A stretch of DNA of 8,214 bases from Haloarculaceae archaeon (lineage in GTDB: Archaea; Halobacteriota; Halobacteria; Halobacteriales; Haloarculaceae): the NCBI GenBank assembly GCA_028274885.1, contig JAQCMX010000004.1, positions 1 to 8,214 of the forward strand, in the 5' to 3' direction. Under the pieces are notes generated by a model that was not told where the DNA came from, did no database searches, and worked only from the letters and a program-made list of their open reading frames with translations. Positions 1 to 5,021 of the stretch are shown here, one piece after another (within the stretch, counting starts at the first letter, position 1; the number at the start of each line of letters is the position of its first letter). The position numbers and the translations under genes are program-made.

Positions 1-27
1 TAAGCCACATTGCCTTTCCGAGCACGC

Positions 28-212
28 TACTTACAGTCAAGCTGGCGCTTGTAGGTCCGGCTATGGATCCAGCAGTAGCAGTTGTATCCTCGCTTGTTTT
101 TGAATTCGCCGGAACGCTCGGCGAAGTACCGGTAAACCGTTACAACCGATCGTATGAGCAGCGGAATCGACGACCCGCTTTCTGCCGTCCCGTCCGACTT
201 TCCGGGTTGCTC
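28..212 (-). pseudogene. Possible C-terminal gene remnant, unrecognised, no start codon
   Basis: A minus-strand frame stays open for 61 codons before a TAG at 28-30, bounded upstream by a TGA at 213-215. It contains no in-frame ATG or GTG, so it cannot be a complete gene as it stands. Its last 38 or so residues look protein-like, with the run TVYRYFAERSGEFKNKRGY followed by a segment rich in Cys, Trp, Tyr, Lys and Arg. That Lys/Cys-rich make-up differs from the acidic proteins in the rest of the window and would fit a decayed viral or transposon gene. A second minus-strand frame just upstream (about 145-240) also reads openly and could be the same gene after a frameshift. I do not recognise the family. 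On the plus strand a 25-codon ORF (154-231, beginning MSSGIDDPL) overlaps it and is equally unproven. Confidence 0.25.
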
Positions 213-230
213 TCACCGTCTCTTCCTGTA

Positions 231-446
231 GGGTCGACACCTGTGGGTCGAGTCACCAGTGCAGGACGATCAGCTAGTCCCATGCTATGTGGTGTGAGAC
301 CGGAAACCGCATTTGAACCACCGGGGTACCGGCAATGAGGTTCCTGTCCGCCAAAGATTTACGATGGTTTATACTGTTGGCCGTAACTGATCTATGATAT
401 TCGCCACCACGTGGCGGAGTTCTTGAAAGACGTACAGCCACCAGTA
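231..446. other. Non-coding stretch, nothing recognisable except a small hairpin
   Basis: No convincing gene is visible between the left-edge remnant and the small winged-helix gene. The plus-strand frame running from the left edge to 338 has no coding character I trust. The only structure seen is the 6-bp hairpin at 402-416, listed separately. Confidence 0.4.
402..416 (-). terminator. Hairpin downstream of the small winged-helix gene, possible terminator
   Basis: A perfect 6-bp inverted repeat, CGCCAC-CAC-GTGGCG, lies 31-45 bases beyond the stop of the minus-strand gene at 447-722. On the minus strand it is followed by AT-rich sequence but not by a clear run of T. Archaeal termination usually depends on T-rich tracts rather than hairpins, so the terminator role is a weak inference from position. 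Confidence 0.25.
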
Positions 447-722
447 TCAGTCACCGCAATCTCCGGGATCTGTATCTACAATCACCAGCTTCCCGTCGTC
501 GATATCGAGTTCAAGCAGGTCCCTTGCGGTAACTGTCGGTCGAAACCCGTGGTCGACGGGGGCAAGCAAGAGATTTTCTTCGAGTTCCTCGAAGCAGTGT
601 TGCACAGCGTTGGGATCTATTTGAACACTCTCTGCGATTTCTTCAGGGGTGACCGGCTTTCCATCCTCGTCGTATCGGTCGACAATACGAGAAAGCACCG
701 TGAGAGATGAGATCTCAGACAT
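447..722 (-). CDS. Small haloarchaeal winged-helix (HTH) protein
   Basis: The frame encodes 91 residues. I chose the ATG at 722 (MSEISSLTVL...) because the longer open frame upstream, which would begin at a TTG near 884, is low in haloarchaeal character. Residues about 5-17 form a helix, and about 23-48 (PVTPEEIAESVQIDPNAV and following) read as a helix-turn-helix. The segment HGFRPTVTARDLLEL at 58-72 looks like the wing plus a closing helix, ending in an acidic tail. This is the layout of the small single-domain winged-helix proteins common in haloarchaea. Most are of unknown target and presumably bind DNA as regulators. It stands alone, with no operon partner and no strong TATA box at the leaderless spacing. 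A small inverted repeat sits just before its start, and a long hairpin lies about 170 bases further upstream on the same strand. Codon use and the acidic composition support a real gene; no specific function can be assigned. Confidence 0.75.
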   Translation of the reverse strand: MSEISSLTVLSRIVDRYDEDGKPVTPEEIAESVQIDPNAVQHCFEELEENLLLAPVDHGFRPTVTARDLLELDIDDGKLVIVDTDPGDCGD

Positions 723-740
723 ACAACCATTAACACCAAA

Positions 741-757
741 CCAGTTGGTTGAACTGG
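741..757. promoter_or_regulatory. Inverted repeat before the winged-helix gene, possible operator
   Basis: CCAGTT-GGTTG-AACTGG is a perfect 6-bp inverted repeat with a 5-base spacer, placed 19-35 bases before the ATG of the small HTH gene. That is where a repressor would block TBP/TFB or polymerase, so autoregulation is a possible reading. The size and position are all that support it. Confidence 0.25.
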
Positions 758-784
758 CGAACTGAGAGACAAAACTCCTTCTTA

Positions 785-809
785 CCTCCCGGTAACCGCC
801 TCGACCGGG
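785..809. repeat. Hairpin motif copy 1, CCTCCCGGT...GACCGGG
   Basis: CCTCCCGGT (785-793) and GACCGGG (803-809) contain the 6-bp inverted repeat CCCGGT/ACCGGG. The same two blocks recur at 982-1004 in the same orientation but with a different spacer, on the other side of the long hairpin. Conserved stem with variable loop suggests either a repeated structural element or chance in GC-rich DNA. Confidence 0.45.
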
Positions 810-892
810 AACGGGGGTGTGTTCCGGATCGGGCGTGACCCGAAACGGCCACCGGTTCGTGTATTCCGTACCTACTATATCCAATCGGAGTG

Positions 893-972
893 ATACTAAC
901 GGCTATAAGCCCATGAACAATTTCGACCCCCCGCGGGGTCAAATATGCTCACGAAGTTATAGCCGTCAGTAT
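893..972 (-). repeat. Long near-palindromic hairpin (about 38-bp arms, 4-base loop)
   Basis: Bases 893-930 and 935-972 are arms around a CCGC loop, centred between 932 and 933. Pairing base i with 1865-i gives Watson-Crick pairs at 29 of the 38 positions. Six of the nine exceptions (898, 910, 911, 913, 917, 924) are A/C on the plus strand, which become G-U wobbles in a minus-strand RNA. That leaves only three true mismatches (909, 920, 921). The ends are ATACTRACGGCTATAA-like, and the tip is GACCCC/GGGGTC. No G/T oppositions occur on the plus strand, so the fold is much better as minus-strand RNA. It could be an RNA hairpin, the 5' leader of the HTH gene at 447-722, or the palindrome of a decayed element. 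Confidence 0.7.
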
Positions 973-981
973 GAGTGACCT

Positions 982-1004
982 CCTCCCGGTGATAAACGAC
1001 CGGG
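982..1004. repeat. Hairpin motif copy 2, CCTCCCGGT...GACCGGG
   Basis: This is the second copy of the motif at 785-809, with a 7-base spacer GATAAAC instead of a 9-base one. CTCCC at 983-987 can alternatively pair with GGGAG at 1023-1027, enclosing this stem and the ACCGC/GCGGT repeat at 1012-1022. On the minus strand its loop reads TTTATC (991-996). This is a plausible haloarchaeal TATA element 20-25 bases before the edge of the long hairpin. Confidence 0.45.
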
Positions 1005-1074
1005 TTCCCGTACCGCAGCGGTGGGAGATTTGCTGGCTTGTAGACCAGTCGGCATGACCGATCTCCTGGCGTTC

Positions 1075-1110
1075 ACGAGAACGGAGTTCTCGTCAACGCC
1101 GTCAACGGCG
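1075..1110. repeat. Two adjacent hairpins (8-bp and 6-bp perfect arms)
   Basis: ACGAGAAC-GGA-GTTCTCGT (1075-1093) is a perfect 8-bp inverted repeat. It is followed directly by CGCCGT-CA-ACGGCG (1097-1110). A further stem, CTGGAC..GTCCAG extended by CCC/GGG with one bulged base, lies at 1167-1188. Together with the hairpins at 785-1048 they make this a strongly structured segment. Confidence 0.5.
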
Positions 1111-1211
1111 GGATTCTCTCGCTGTTAGAGGATAGGAGACCGGGACTGGAGCGCAGATTCGAGAGGCTGGACCCCTGAGGGTGTCCAGAAACCGATCGAA
1201 CAGAACGTGAA

Positions 1212-1347
1212 CACAGGTGTAGTGTAATACCGCCCGTGCATGGAGATGTCCACCCGAAGTCCACCAGCGATTGCGGCAGCGAGTTGACCGATCACCGGAT
1301 CCGCGGTCAACCGCAGGTGTGTGTCGAGTCCACGAACTACACCTGTG
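1212..1347. repeat. Separated 12-bp perfect inverted repeat
   Basis: CACAGGTGTAGT (1212-1223) and ACTACACCTGTG (1336-1347) are perfect reverse complements 112 bases apart. A nested 7-bp inverted repeat, TTGACCG (1284-1290) with CGGTCAA (1304-1310), lies between them. The pair could be the terminal repeats of a tiny element, two operator half-sites, or the base of a long RNA fold. Nothing in the enclosed sequence identifies it. Confidence 0.4.
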
Positions 1348-1530
1348 ATCACAGTGCCTCGCACAGAGCCTCGGCCTCTGTCCTACAAAGCCACACGGCA
1401 TCGAAGGGAATTCGGGCGCATCCGGAACAAATCAAGTAGAGCCAGTATAAAATTTGTTTGTTCTAAGGAAACCTGATATTCATCCACCTCGGCAGACTGG
1501 GGCGAGAGACAAACACAGGCAGTAGTAGGG

Positions 1531-1560
1531 CAAAGGTACTTTTTTATCGCGCCCGGAAGG
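1531..1560 (+). promoter_or_regulatory. Promoter and possible Shine-Dalgarno of the COG1777-type regulator
   Basis: The T-rich element TTTTTTATC (1540-1548) lies 19-27 bases before the ATG at 1567, a spacing that gives a leaderless or near-leaderless transcript. GGAAGG at 1555-1560 resembles a Shine-Dalgarno sequence 6 bases before the start. It is probably unused if transcription begins at the ATG. Confidence 0.55.
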
Positions 1561-1566
1561 TCACCA

Positions 1567-2373
1567 ATGGCTGACGAGGCGGACAGTGAGTTCGGGGTAC
1601 TCCGGAGTAAGCGAAACGCGACGCGGTACCAGATTCTGGTCGAGATTGCGGAGCGCCAGCCCGCGGTAAACCAGCGGGAAATCGCCGAGGCGATCGGGAT
1701 CACCGCACAGGCGGTCAGCGACTATCTGCAGGAACTGATCAGCCAGGAGTACGTGGAAAAACACGGTCGTGGACGCTACGAGGTGACCAAGGAGGGGGTC
1801 GACTGGCTGATCACACGGACCGGCGAACTGCGTCAGTTCCTCGAACACGTCTCCGAAGACGTGATCGGACAGGTCGACGTCGAAACCGCAATCGCAACGA
1901 CGGAGATCGCGGAAGGTGGGACGGTGACGCTGACCATGGAAGACGGTGTACTGCGGGCGAGAGCCGGTGACACTGGGGGTGCAACTGCGGTTGCGGTTAC
2001 GAACGCAAAACCAGGAGAGGACGTTGGTGTCACCGGCTTCGAGGGCGTCGTAGAGTACGATCTCGGGACGGTGACAGTCGTCTCGATTCCGCAGGTACAA
2101 AACGGTGGGAGTTCGGCGGTCGAACCGAACCAGATTGCCGGGATGGCAGACCGCAACGATCTGGTCGCGGTGGCTGGTGTCGAGGCGGCAGCAGCGGCCG
2201 AAGCAGATGAGGTGGACCCGGACATCCGGTTTGGCAGCCCCCCAGCGGTCCAGGAAGCGGCCACAAAGGGCCTGGATGTCCTGCTGATCGCGTCGACGGA
2301 TCTGCTCTCGAAACACACCGACAGGCTCCGGGATCAAAACATCAGCTACGAGGTCGTGGATCTCACCGAGTGA
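1567..2373 (+). CDS. COG1777-type HTH transcriptional regulator
   Basis: The 268-residue protein begins with a winged helix-turn-helix. Residues about 20-32 form the first helix. QREIAEAIGITAQAVSDYLQ (37-56) is a textbook HTH with the recognition helix at its end, and GRGRYEVT (67-74) is the wing. Residues about 85-268 form a second alpha/beta domain without a motif I can name. It is rich in Gly, Ala and Val, has an Ala-rich acidic segment near 204-217, and ends in a conserved-looking stretch VLLIASTDLLSKHTDRLRDQ. This two-part architecture matches the euryarchaeal COG1777 predicted regulators (MarR-like HTH plus conserved C-terminal domain), whose ligand and targets I cannot infer. Its own promoter precedes it. 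The dtdA gene starts 44 bases after its stop on the same strand, so partial co-transcription is possible. The ATG is well supported by promoter spacing. Confidence 0.85.
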   Translation: MADEADSEFGVLRSKRNATRYQILVEIAERQPAVNQREIAEAIGITAQAVSDYLQELISQEYVEKHGRGRYEVTKEGVDWLITRTGELRQFLEHVSEDVIGQVDVETAIATTEIAEGGTVTLTMEDGVLRARAGDTGGATAVAVTNAKPGEDVGVTGFEGVVEYDLGTVTVVSIPQVQNGGSSAVEPNQIAGMADRNDLVAVAGVEAAAAAEADEVDPDIRFGSPPAVQEAATKGLDVLLIASTDLLSKHTDRLRDQNISYEVVDLTE

Positions 2374-2417
2374 GCAGATGGCAAGCTTTTCGATTGGCTC
2401 CCCTCCAACGGTTGGGT

Positions 2418-3782
2418 ATGCTCGGAATTGTCGTCTCCCGCGCGGACAGCGCTTCGGTGCATATCGGTGAGCAACTCCGCGACCTGGCAGAGTGGGAGCG
2501 TCGGGAAGATCACTCCCGGGCCGACAGCGAGGGCGGCGGGACGGTCTATCACACCACGGGTGCTCGGATCCGCGAGTTCGAGAAGCCACACCTCAACCTG
2601 GAACGACCGGCCGACGCCTTCGACGATCCGACGCTGGTGGTCGTTGCCTCGAAACACGCCGGCGAGACGGGACCACTGTTGACGGCCCACCACACCGGGA
2701 ACTTCGGGCCGGCGGAGCACGGTGGCGACACAAACGACCTCGCGCGGGCATGTCCGAACGCCCACGACCGCGTGCTCGACTGTCTAACGGCACACGCCCC
2801 CGAGGGCTACGAGGTCGGGATGGAGTGTACACACCACGGCCCTTCGACGGTCGGGGCCCCCTCGATGTTCGTCGAGGTCGGCAGCGGGGAGTCACAGTGG
2901 GCCGACCCCGAGGCCGCCCGCGCGGTCGCACAGGCAATTCTGGATCTCCGGGACGTGGCCCCAGACCGTCAGATTGGGGACGACGCCCCTCGCCGACATC
3001 TGGTCGGACTGGGTGGGGGCCACTACGCGCCGCGGTTCGAGCGCGTGATCCGGGAGACCGACTGGGCAATCGGTCACGTCGCCGCCGACTGGGGGCTGGC
3101 GGCGATGGATGATCTTGCGAGTCCAGAAAGCGCGGACGCACTCGCGCAGGCCTTCGAGCAGAGCGCGGCGGCATACGCACTGGTCGACGGTGACCGACCC
3201 GCGGTGGAAGCCGCCGTCGAGGGGCTTGGATACCGGGCGGTGAGCGAGACCTGGGTCCGCGAAACCGACGGCATCGATCTTGGATTTGTCGGGAGCATCG
3301 AGCAGACAGTGTTGCGCGTGGACGAGGGGCTCCGATTTGGTGAGCGTGCGACAACCGCCACAGCCGGCGACCCGTTCACCGTGGAACCGCTCCCCGACAC
3401 GTTGCTCGACGAGGCACGCGGCATCGATCGGCAGCGGACCTACGAGGCTGTCGAGGGCGCGACACTGGCCTTTGGCACCGATCAGGGTGGGACCCGCGTC
3501 ACGGGGCCGGTCGTACTCGCCTCACCCGGAGAGCGACGGGCGGTCGTTGAGCGTCTCGCAACCATCCTGGCAGAGCGCTACGACACCATCGAGCGTGACG
3601 GGGACGTGATCGTCGCCCGCGAGAGCGTCTTCGACCCCGAACGCGCAAGGACGCTTGGGGTCCCGGAAGGACCTGCGTTCGGTAAACTCGCCGACGGCGA
3701 GGCAGTTGAGGTCGACGGCGAGACGATTCCGCCGGGGGTCGTCCGGAAGACACGCAAACAGCGGTTCAGTCTGGAGGACTGA
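2418..3782 (+). CDS. dtdA: D-aminoacyl-tRNA deacylase (archaeal DtdA/GEK1 type)
   Basis: This enzyme hydrolyses D-amino acids from mischarged tRNA so that they do not enter translation; the archaeal/plant family is metal-dependent. The frame gives 454 residues from ATG 2418 (MLGIVVSRAD). An in-frame GTG at 2370 would add 16 residues overlapping the upstream stop, and I rejected it because family members start with this LGIVVSRAD-type strand. Family motifs seen are ASKH (77-80), TAHHTGNFG (89-97), ECTHHGPS (136-143) and GGGHYAPR (199-206), which supply the His/Glu-rich active-site region. IGHVAADW lies at 218-225. The catalytic domain ends near residue 270. The remaining 180 or so residues are an extension absent from the shorter Pyrococcus-type enzyme and, from memory, typical of haloarchaeal ones. 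The gene follows the COG1777 regulator by 44 bases with only a weak TATA-like GCTTTTCG before it. Confidence 0.93.
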   Translation: MLGIVVSRADSASVHIGEQLRDLAEWERREDHSRADSEGGGTVYHTTGARIREFEKPHLNLERPADAFDDPTLVVVASKHAGETGPLLTAHHTGNFGPAEHGGDTNDLARACPNAHDRVLDCLTAHAPEGYEVGMECTHHGPSTVGAPSMFVEVGSGESQWADPEAARAVAQAILDLRDVAPDRQIGDDAPRRHLVGLGGGHYAPRFERVIRETDWAIGHVAADWGLAAMDDLASPESADALAQAFEQSAAAYALVDGDRPAVEAAVEGLGYRAVSETWVRETDGIDLGFVGSIEQTVLRVDEGLRFGERATTATAGDPFTVEPLPDTLLDEARGIDRQRTYEAVEGATLAFGTDQGGTRVTGPVVLASPGERRAVVERLATILAERYDTIERDGDVIVARESVFDPERARTLGVPEGPAFGKLADGEAVEVDGETIPPGVVRKTRKQRFSLED

Positions 3783-3810
3783 TCGTCTGACGCGGTCAGC
3801 CGGCAGCCGG

Positions 3811-3843
3811 AGATATATAACAACAGCACGCGAAAATGAAGGT
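3811..3843 (+). promoter_or_regulatory. Promoter of the ridA gene
   Basis: The sequence AGATATATAACAAC (3811-3824) contains a strong TATA box, ATATATAA (3813-3820), centred about 27 bases before the ATG at 3844. That predicts a leaderless transcript. Two small hairpins, CTGAC-GCG-GTCAG (3787-3799) and CCGG-CAG-CCGG (3800-3810), lie between the dtdA stop and this box. They may mark the 3' end of the dtdA message. Confidence 0.7.
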
Positions 3844-4221
3844 ATGAAACGGACGATCAGTACCGACGATGCACCGGCTGCGGTTGGGGCGTACAGTCAG
3901 GCGACGGCGACGGACGATCTCGTGTTCACCGCCGGACAGATCCCACTCACACCGGATGGGGACCTGCTCGATGGCGCTGACATCGATGTCCAGACTGAAC
4001 AGGCACTGGAAAACGTCGGGGCTGTGCTGGAAGCGGCGGATGCGAGTCTGGACGACGTACTGAAAATGACAGTCTACATGGAGGATATCGGTGCGTTCGA
4101 CGAGATGAACGCGGCATACAAGACGTTTTTTGATGAAGAACCGCCGGCCAGGAGCGCGGTCGGTGTCGATCAGTTGCCAAAAGATGTTGCGGTCGAGATC
4201 GAGGCTGTGGCGACGAAATAG
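3844..4221 (+). CDS. ridA: RidA family enamine/imine deaminase
   Basis: RidA (YjgF/YER057c/UK114) proteins hydrolyse reactive enamines and imines such as 2-aminoacrylate, released by PLP-dependent dehydratases, to the keto acid and ammonia; they act as cytoplasmic trimers. The frame gives 125 residues, the normal family length. Signature pieces are GAYSQA (15-20, with Tyr17), AGQIP (30-34), the helix TEQALENVGAVLEAADASLD, and PPARSAVGVDQLPKDVAVEIEA. The last holds Arg103, equivalent to the catalytic Arg105 of enterobacterial RidA, and Glu120. These residues mark the catalytically competent RidA subgroup rather than the Arg-less Rid groups. The start fits the TATA box 27 bases upstream. Longer in-frame starts beginning inside dtdA are discounted. 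The next gene begins on the base after this stop, so the two form an operon. Confidence 0.93.
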   Translation: MKRTISTDDAPAAVGAYSQATATDDLVFTAGQIPLTPDGDLLDGADIDVQTEQALENVGAVLEAADASLDDVLKMTVYMEDIGAFDEMNAAYKTFFDEEPPARSAVGVDQLPKDVAVEIEAVATK

Positions 4222-4434
4222 ATGAACCCGGCGGTCAGAGACAGCCTGCTGTGGGGGGTCGTCGGTGGCCTCGTCTTCCTGGTGCTTCTCCAGGGGTATC
4301 ATCTGGTGGGTGGTGAGTTCGTCAGCCCGGGGGTGATCGTCGGGGTCGCCGCGCTGGTGGTTGCGGTCACTGCCGTGGCTGCCCACACGATCCGTCCGTG
4401 GGTCCGTCGTCACAGTCGGAACGAAAGCGGATAA
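4222..4434 (+). CDS. Small two-helix membrane protein
   Basis: The frame encodes 70 residues (MNPAVRDSLLWGVVGGLVFL...). Two hydrophobic stretches, about 8-28 and 36-57, are separated by a short loop around GYHLVGGEFVSP. The C-terminus (RPWVRRHSRNESG) is basic and would stay in the cytoplasm by the positive-inside rule, so both ends probably face inward. The ATG immediately follows the ridA TAG (zero spacing), so it must be expressed from the ridA message, probably by termination-reinitiation. It resembles small uncharacterised membrane proteins found in haloarchaea; I cannot name a function. There is no signal peptide cleavage site and no charged residue inside either helix that would suggest transport. 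The coding call rests on the clean hydrophobic pattern and tight spacing. Confidence 0.8.
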   Translation: MNPAVRDSLLWGVVGGLVFLVLLQGYHLVGGEFVSPGVIVGVAALVVAVTAVAAHTIRPWVRRHSRNESG

Positions 4435-4460
4435 ACTGACGTCGCAAACGATCCTAAACC

Positions 4461-4565
4461 ATGACCGACCGTCACGCGAACCCCTGGACGAGTTCACCGC
4501 ATTCGAGCGGGTCGGACGCTTTGGACTCGATACGCCTGAACTCACAAACGGGTGTCACAGAATAA
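4461..4565 (+). CDS. Possible 34-residue ORF or gene remnant
   Basis: An ATG preceded by CGATCCTAAACC opens a 34-codon frame (MTDRHANPWTSSPHSSGSDA...) ending in TAA. A different frame over the same bases reads REPLDEFTAFERVGRFGLD, which looks more like haloarchaeal protein. A +1 shift after the first few codons would join MTDRHANP to it. This may therefore be a decayed gene start rather than a working small gene. No family is recognised and no promoter at normal spacing is clear. Confidence 0.2.
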   Translation: MTDRHANPWTSSPHSSGSDALDSIRLNSQTGVTE

Positions 4566-4644
4566 AACGGCCAGTGTAGCTGTGTCGGTCACCGGATGCG
4601 GTCCCCGGGTCCGTTCACCGGCTGTCAGTATCGTCAGTGCAGAG

Positions 4645-4661
4645 CGAAAGTGCTTAATTAC
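4645..4661 (+). promoter_or_regulatory. Promoter of tRNA-Ser
   Basis: GCGAAAGTGCTTAATTA contains a purine-rich BRE (CGAAAG) followed by the TATA box TTAATTA (4654-4660), 25-31 bases before the tRNA 5' end. This is the usual haloarchaeal stable-RNA promoter layout. Confidence 0.7.
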
Positions 4662-4684
4662 CGCCCAGACCAATCGGTAGACGA

Positions 4685-4765
4685 GCCAGGATGGCCGAAT
4701 GGTAAGGCGCACGCCTGGAAAGCGTGTTCCCTTTGGGATTCTGGGTTCGAATCCCAGTCCTGGCG
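4685..4765 (+). tRNA. tRNA-Ser (anticodon GGA)
   Basis: The 81 bases fold as a class II tRNA. The acceptor stem is GCCAGGA/TCCTGGC with discriminator G, the usual serine discriminator. The D stem is GCC/GGC. The anticodon stem CACGC/GCGTG carries the loop CTGGAAA (anticodon GGA, reading UCC and UCU). The variable arm is TCCC-TTT-GGGA, and the T arm is CTGGG-TTCGAAT-CCCAG. No intron is seen and the 3' CCA is not encoded; GTTTTC follows, so CCA must be added by the enzyme encoded at 5091-6449. The T run at 4766-4769 may help end transcription. Confidence 0.96.
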
Positions 4766-4924
4766 TTTTCTGCCGATACGTCACCGTACAACACGTACCA
4801 GGCGGTTTCAGCGCTTACAATCGCGTCGAGGACGGCGGGGAGGGCTGTGTGCCGGACGTATCCAGCGATGGGACCTGATCTCTACCCTGGTGTTAGCAGA
4901 TTCTGTGGATGCCGTATAGGAAGG
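4766..4924. other. Spacer between converging tRNA genes
   Basis: The spacer starts with a short T run after tRNA-Ser. I see no gene, no duplicate of either tRNA 3' end that would mark an integration site, and no clear repeat in it. Confidence 0.5.
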
Positions 4925-4997
4925 CGCCACCGCCAGGACTCGAACCTGGGACAACCACGTTAACAGCGTGGCGCTCTACCAGCTGAGCTACGGCGGC
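4925..4997 (-). tRNA. tRNA-Asn (anticodon GUU)
   Basis: The 73-base minus-strand sequence folds fully. The acceptor is GCCGCCG/CGGTGGC (one G-T pair) with discriminator G. The D arm is GCTC/GAGC. The anticodon stem CCACG/CGTGG carries the loop CTGTTAA (anticodon GTT). The variable loop is five bases, and the T arm is CCAGG-TTCGAGT-CCTGG. There is no intron, and the 3' end is followed by CCT, so CCA is not encoded. It converges on tRNA-Ser, 159 bases away, and diverges from the CCA-adding enzyme gene. Confidence 0.96.
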
Positions 4998-5021
4998 TCG
5001 CATTCCGGGGTAGTCGGATCG

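Larger units (their letters stand above)
723..1566. other. 844-base gene-poor region dense in inverted repeats
   Basis: No intact gene is visible here. Short open stretches exist but each is broken. One is a plus-strand frame at 1044-1178 with no start, containing HENGVLVNAVNGGILSLLED. Another is a GTG-started minus-strand frame at 1125-1364 containing VIGQLAAAIAGGLRVDISMH. These two overlap and cannot both be simple genes. The region instead shows successive hairpins: 788-809, 893-972, 985-1004, 1012-1022, 1033-1048, 1075-1093, 1097-1110 and 1167-1188. It also has a separated 12-bp inverted repeat (1212-1223 with 1336-1347). Base composition is more mixed than in the genes that follow. A decayed mobile element or a structured RNA locus both fit. 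Confidence 0.5.

Noticed and set aside
913..978. 21-codon plus-strand ORF (MNNFDPPRGQ...) inside the long hairpin
   Set aside because: It is very short and fully explained by the palindrome; there is a TATA-like element only a few bases before it, which is the wrong spacing.
723..1566. CRISPR array
   Set aside because: The repeats here are inverted and of differing sequence; there are no regularly spaced identical direct repeats.
1561..2589. Long minus-strand ORF (342 residues) opposite the COG1777 regulator
   Set aside because: It is an Arg/Cys-rich antisense shadow of two well-supported plus-strand genes, a common artefact in GC-rich DNA.
2593..3354. 253-residue minus-strand ORF opposite dtdA
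   Set aside because: It is extremely Arg/Pro/Ser-rich and lacks any motif; dtdA on the other strand carries all family motifs.
4685..4997. tRNA genes as integration sites for a mobile element
   Set aside because: No duplicated tRNA 3' end, integrase or foreign-looking gene is visible next to either tRNA within the window.
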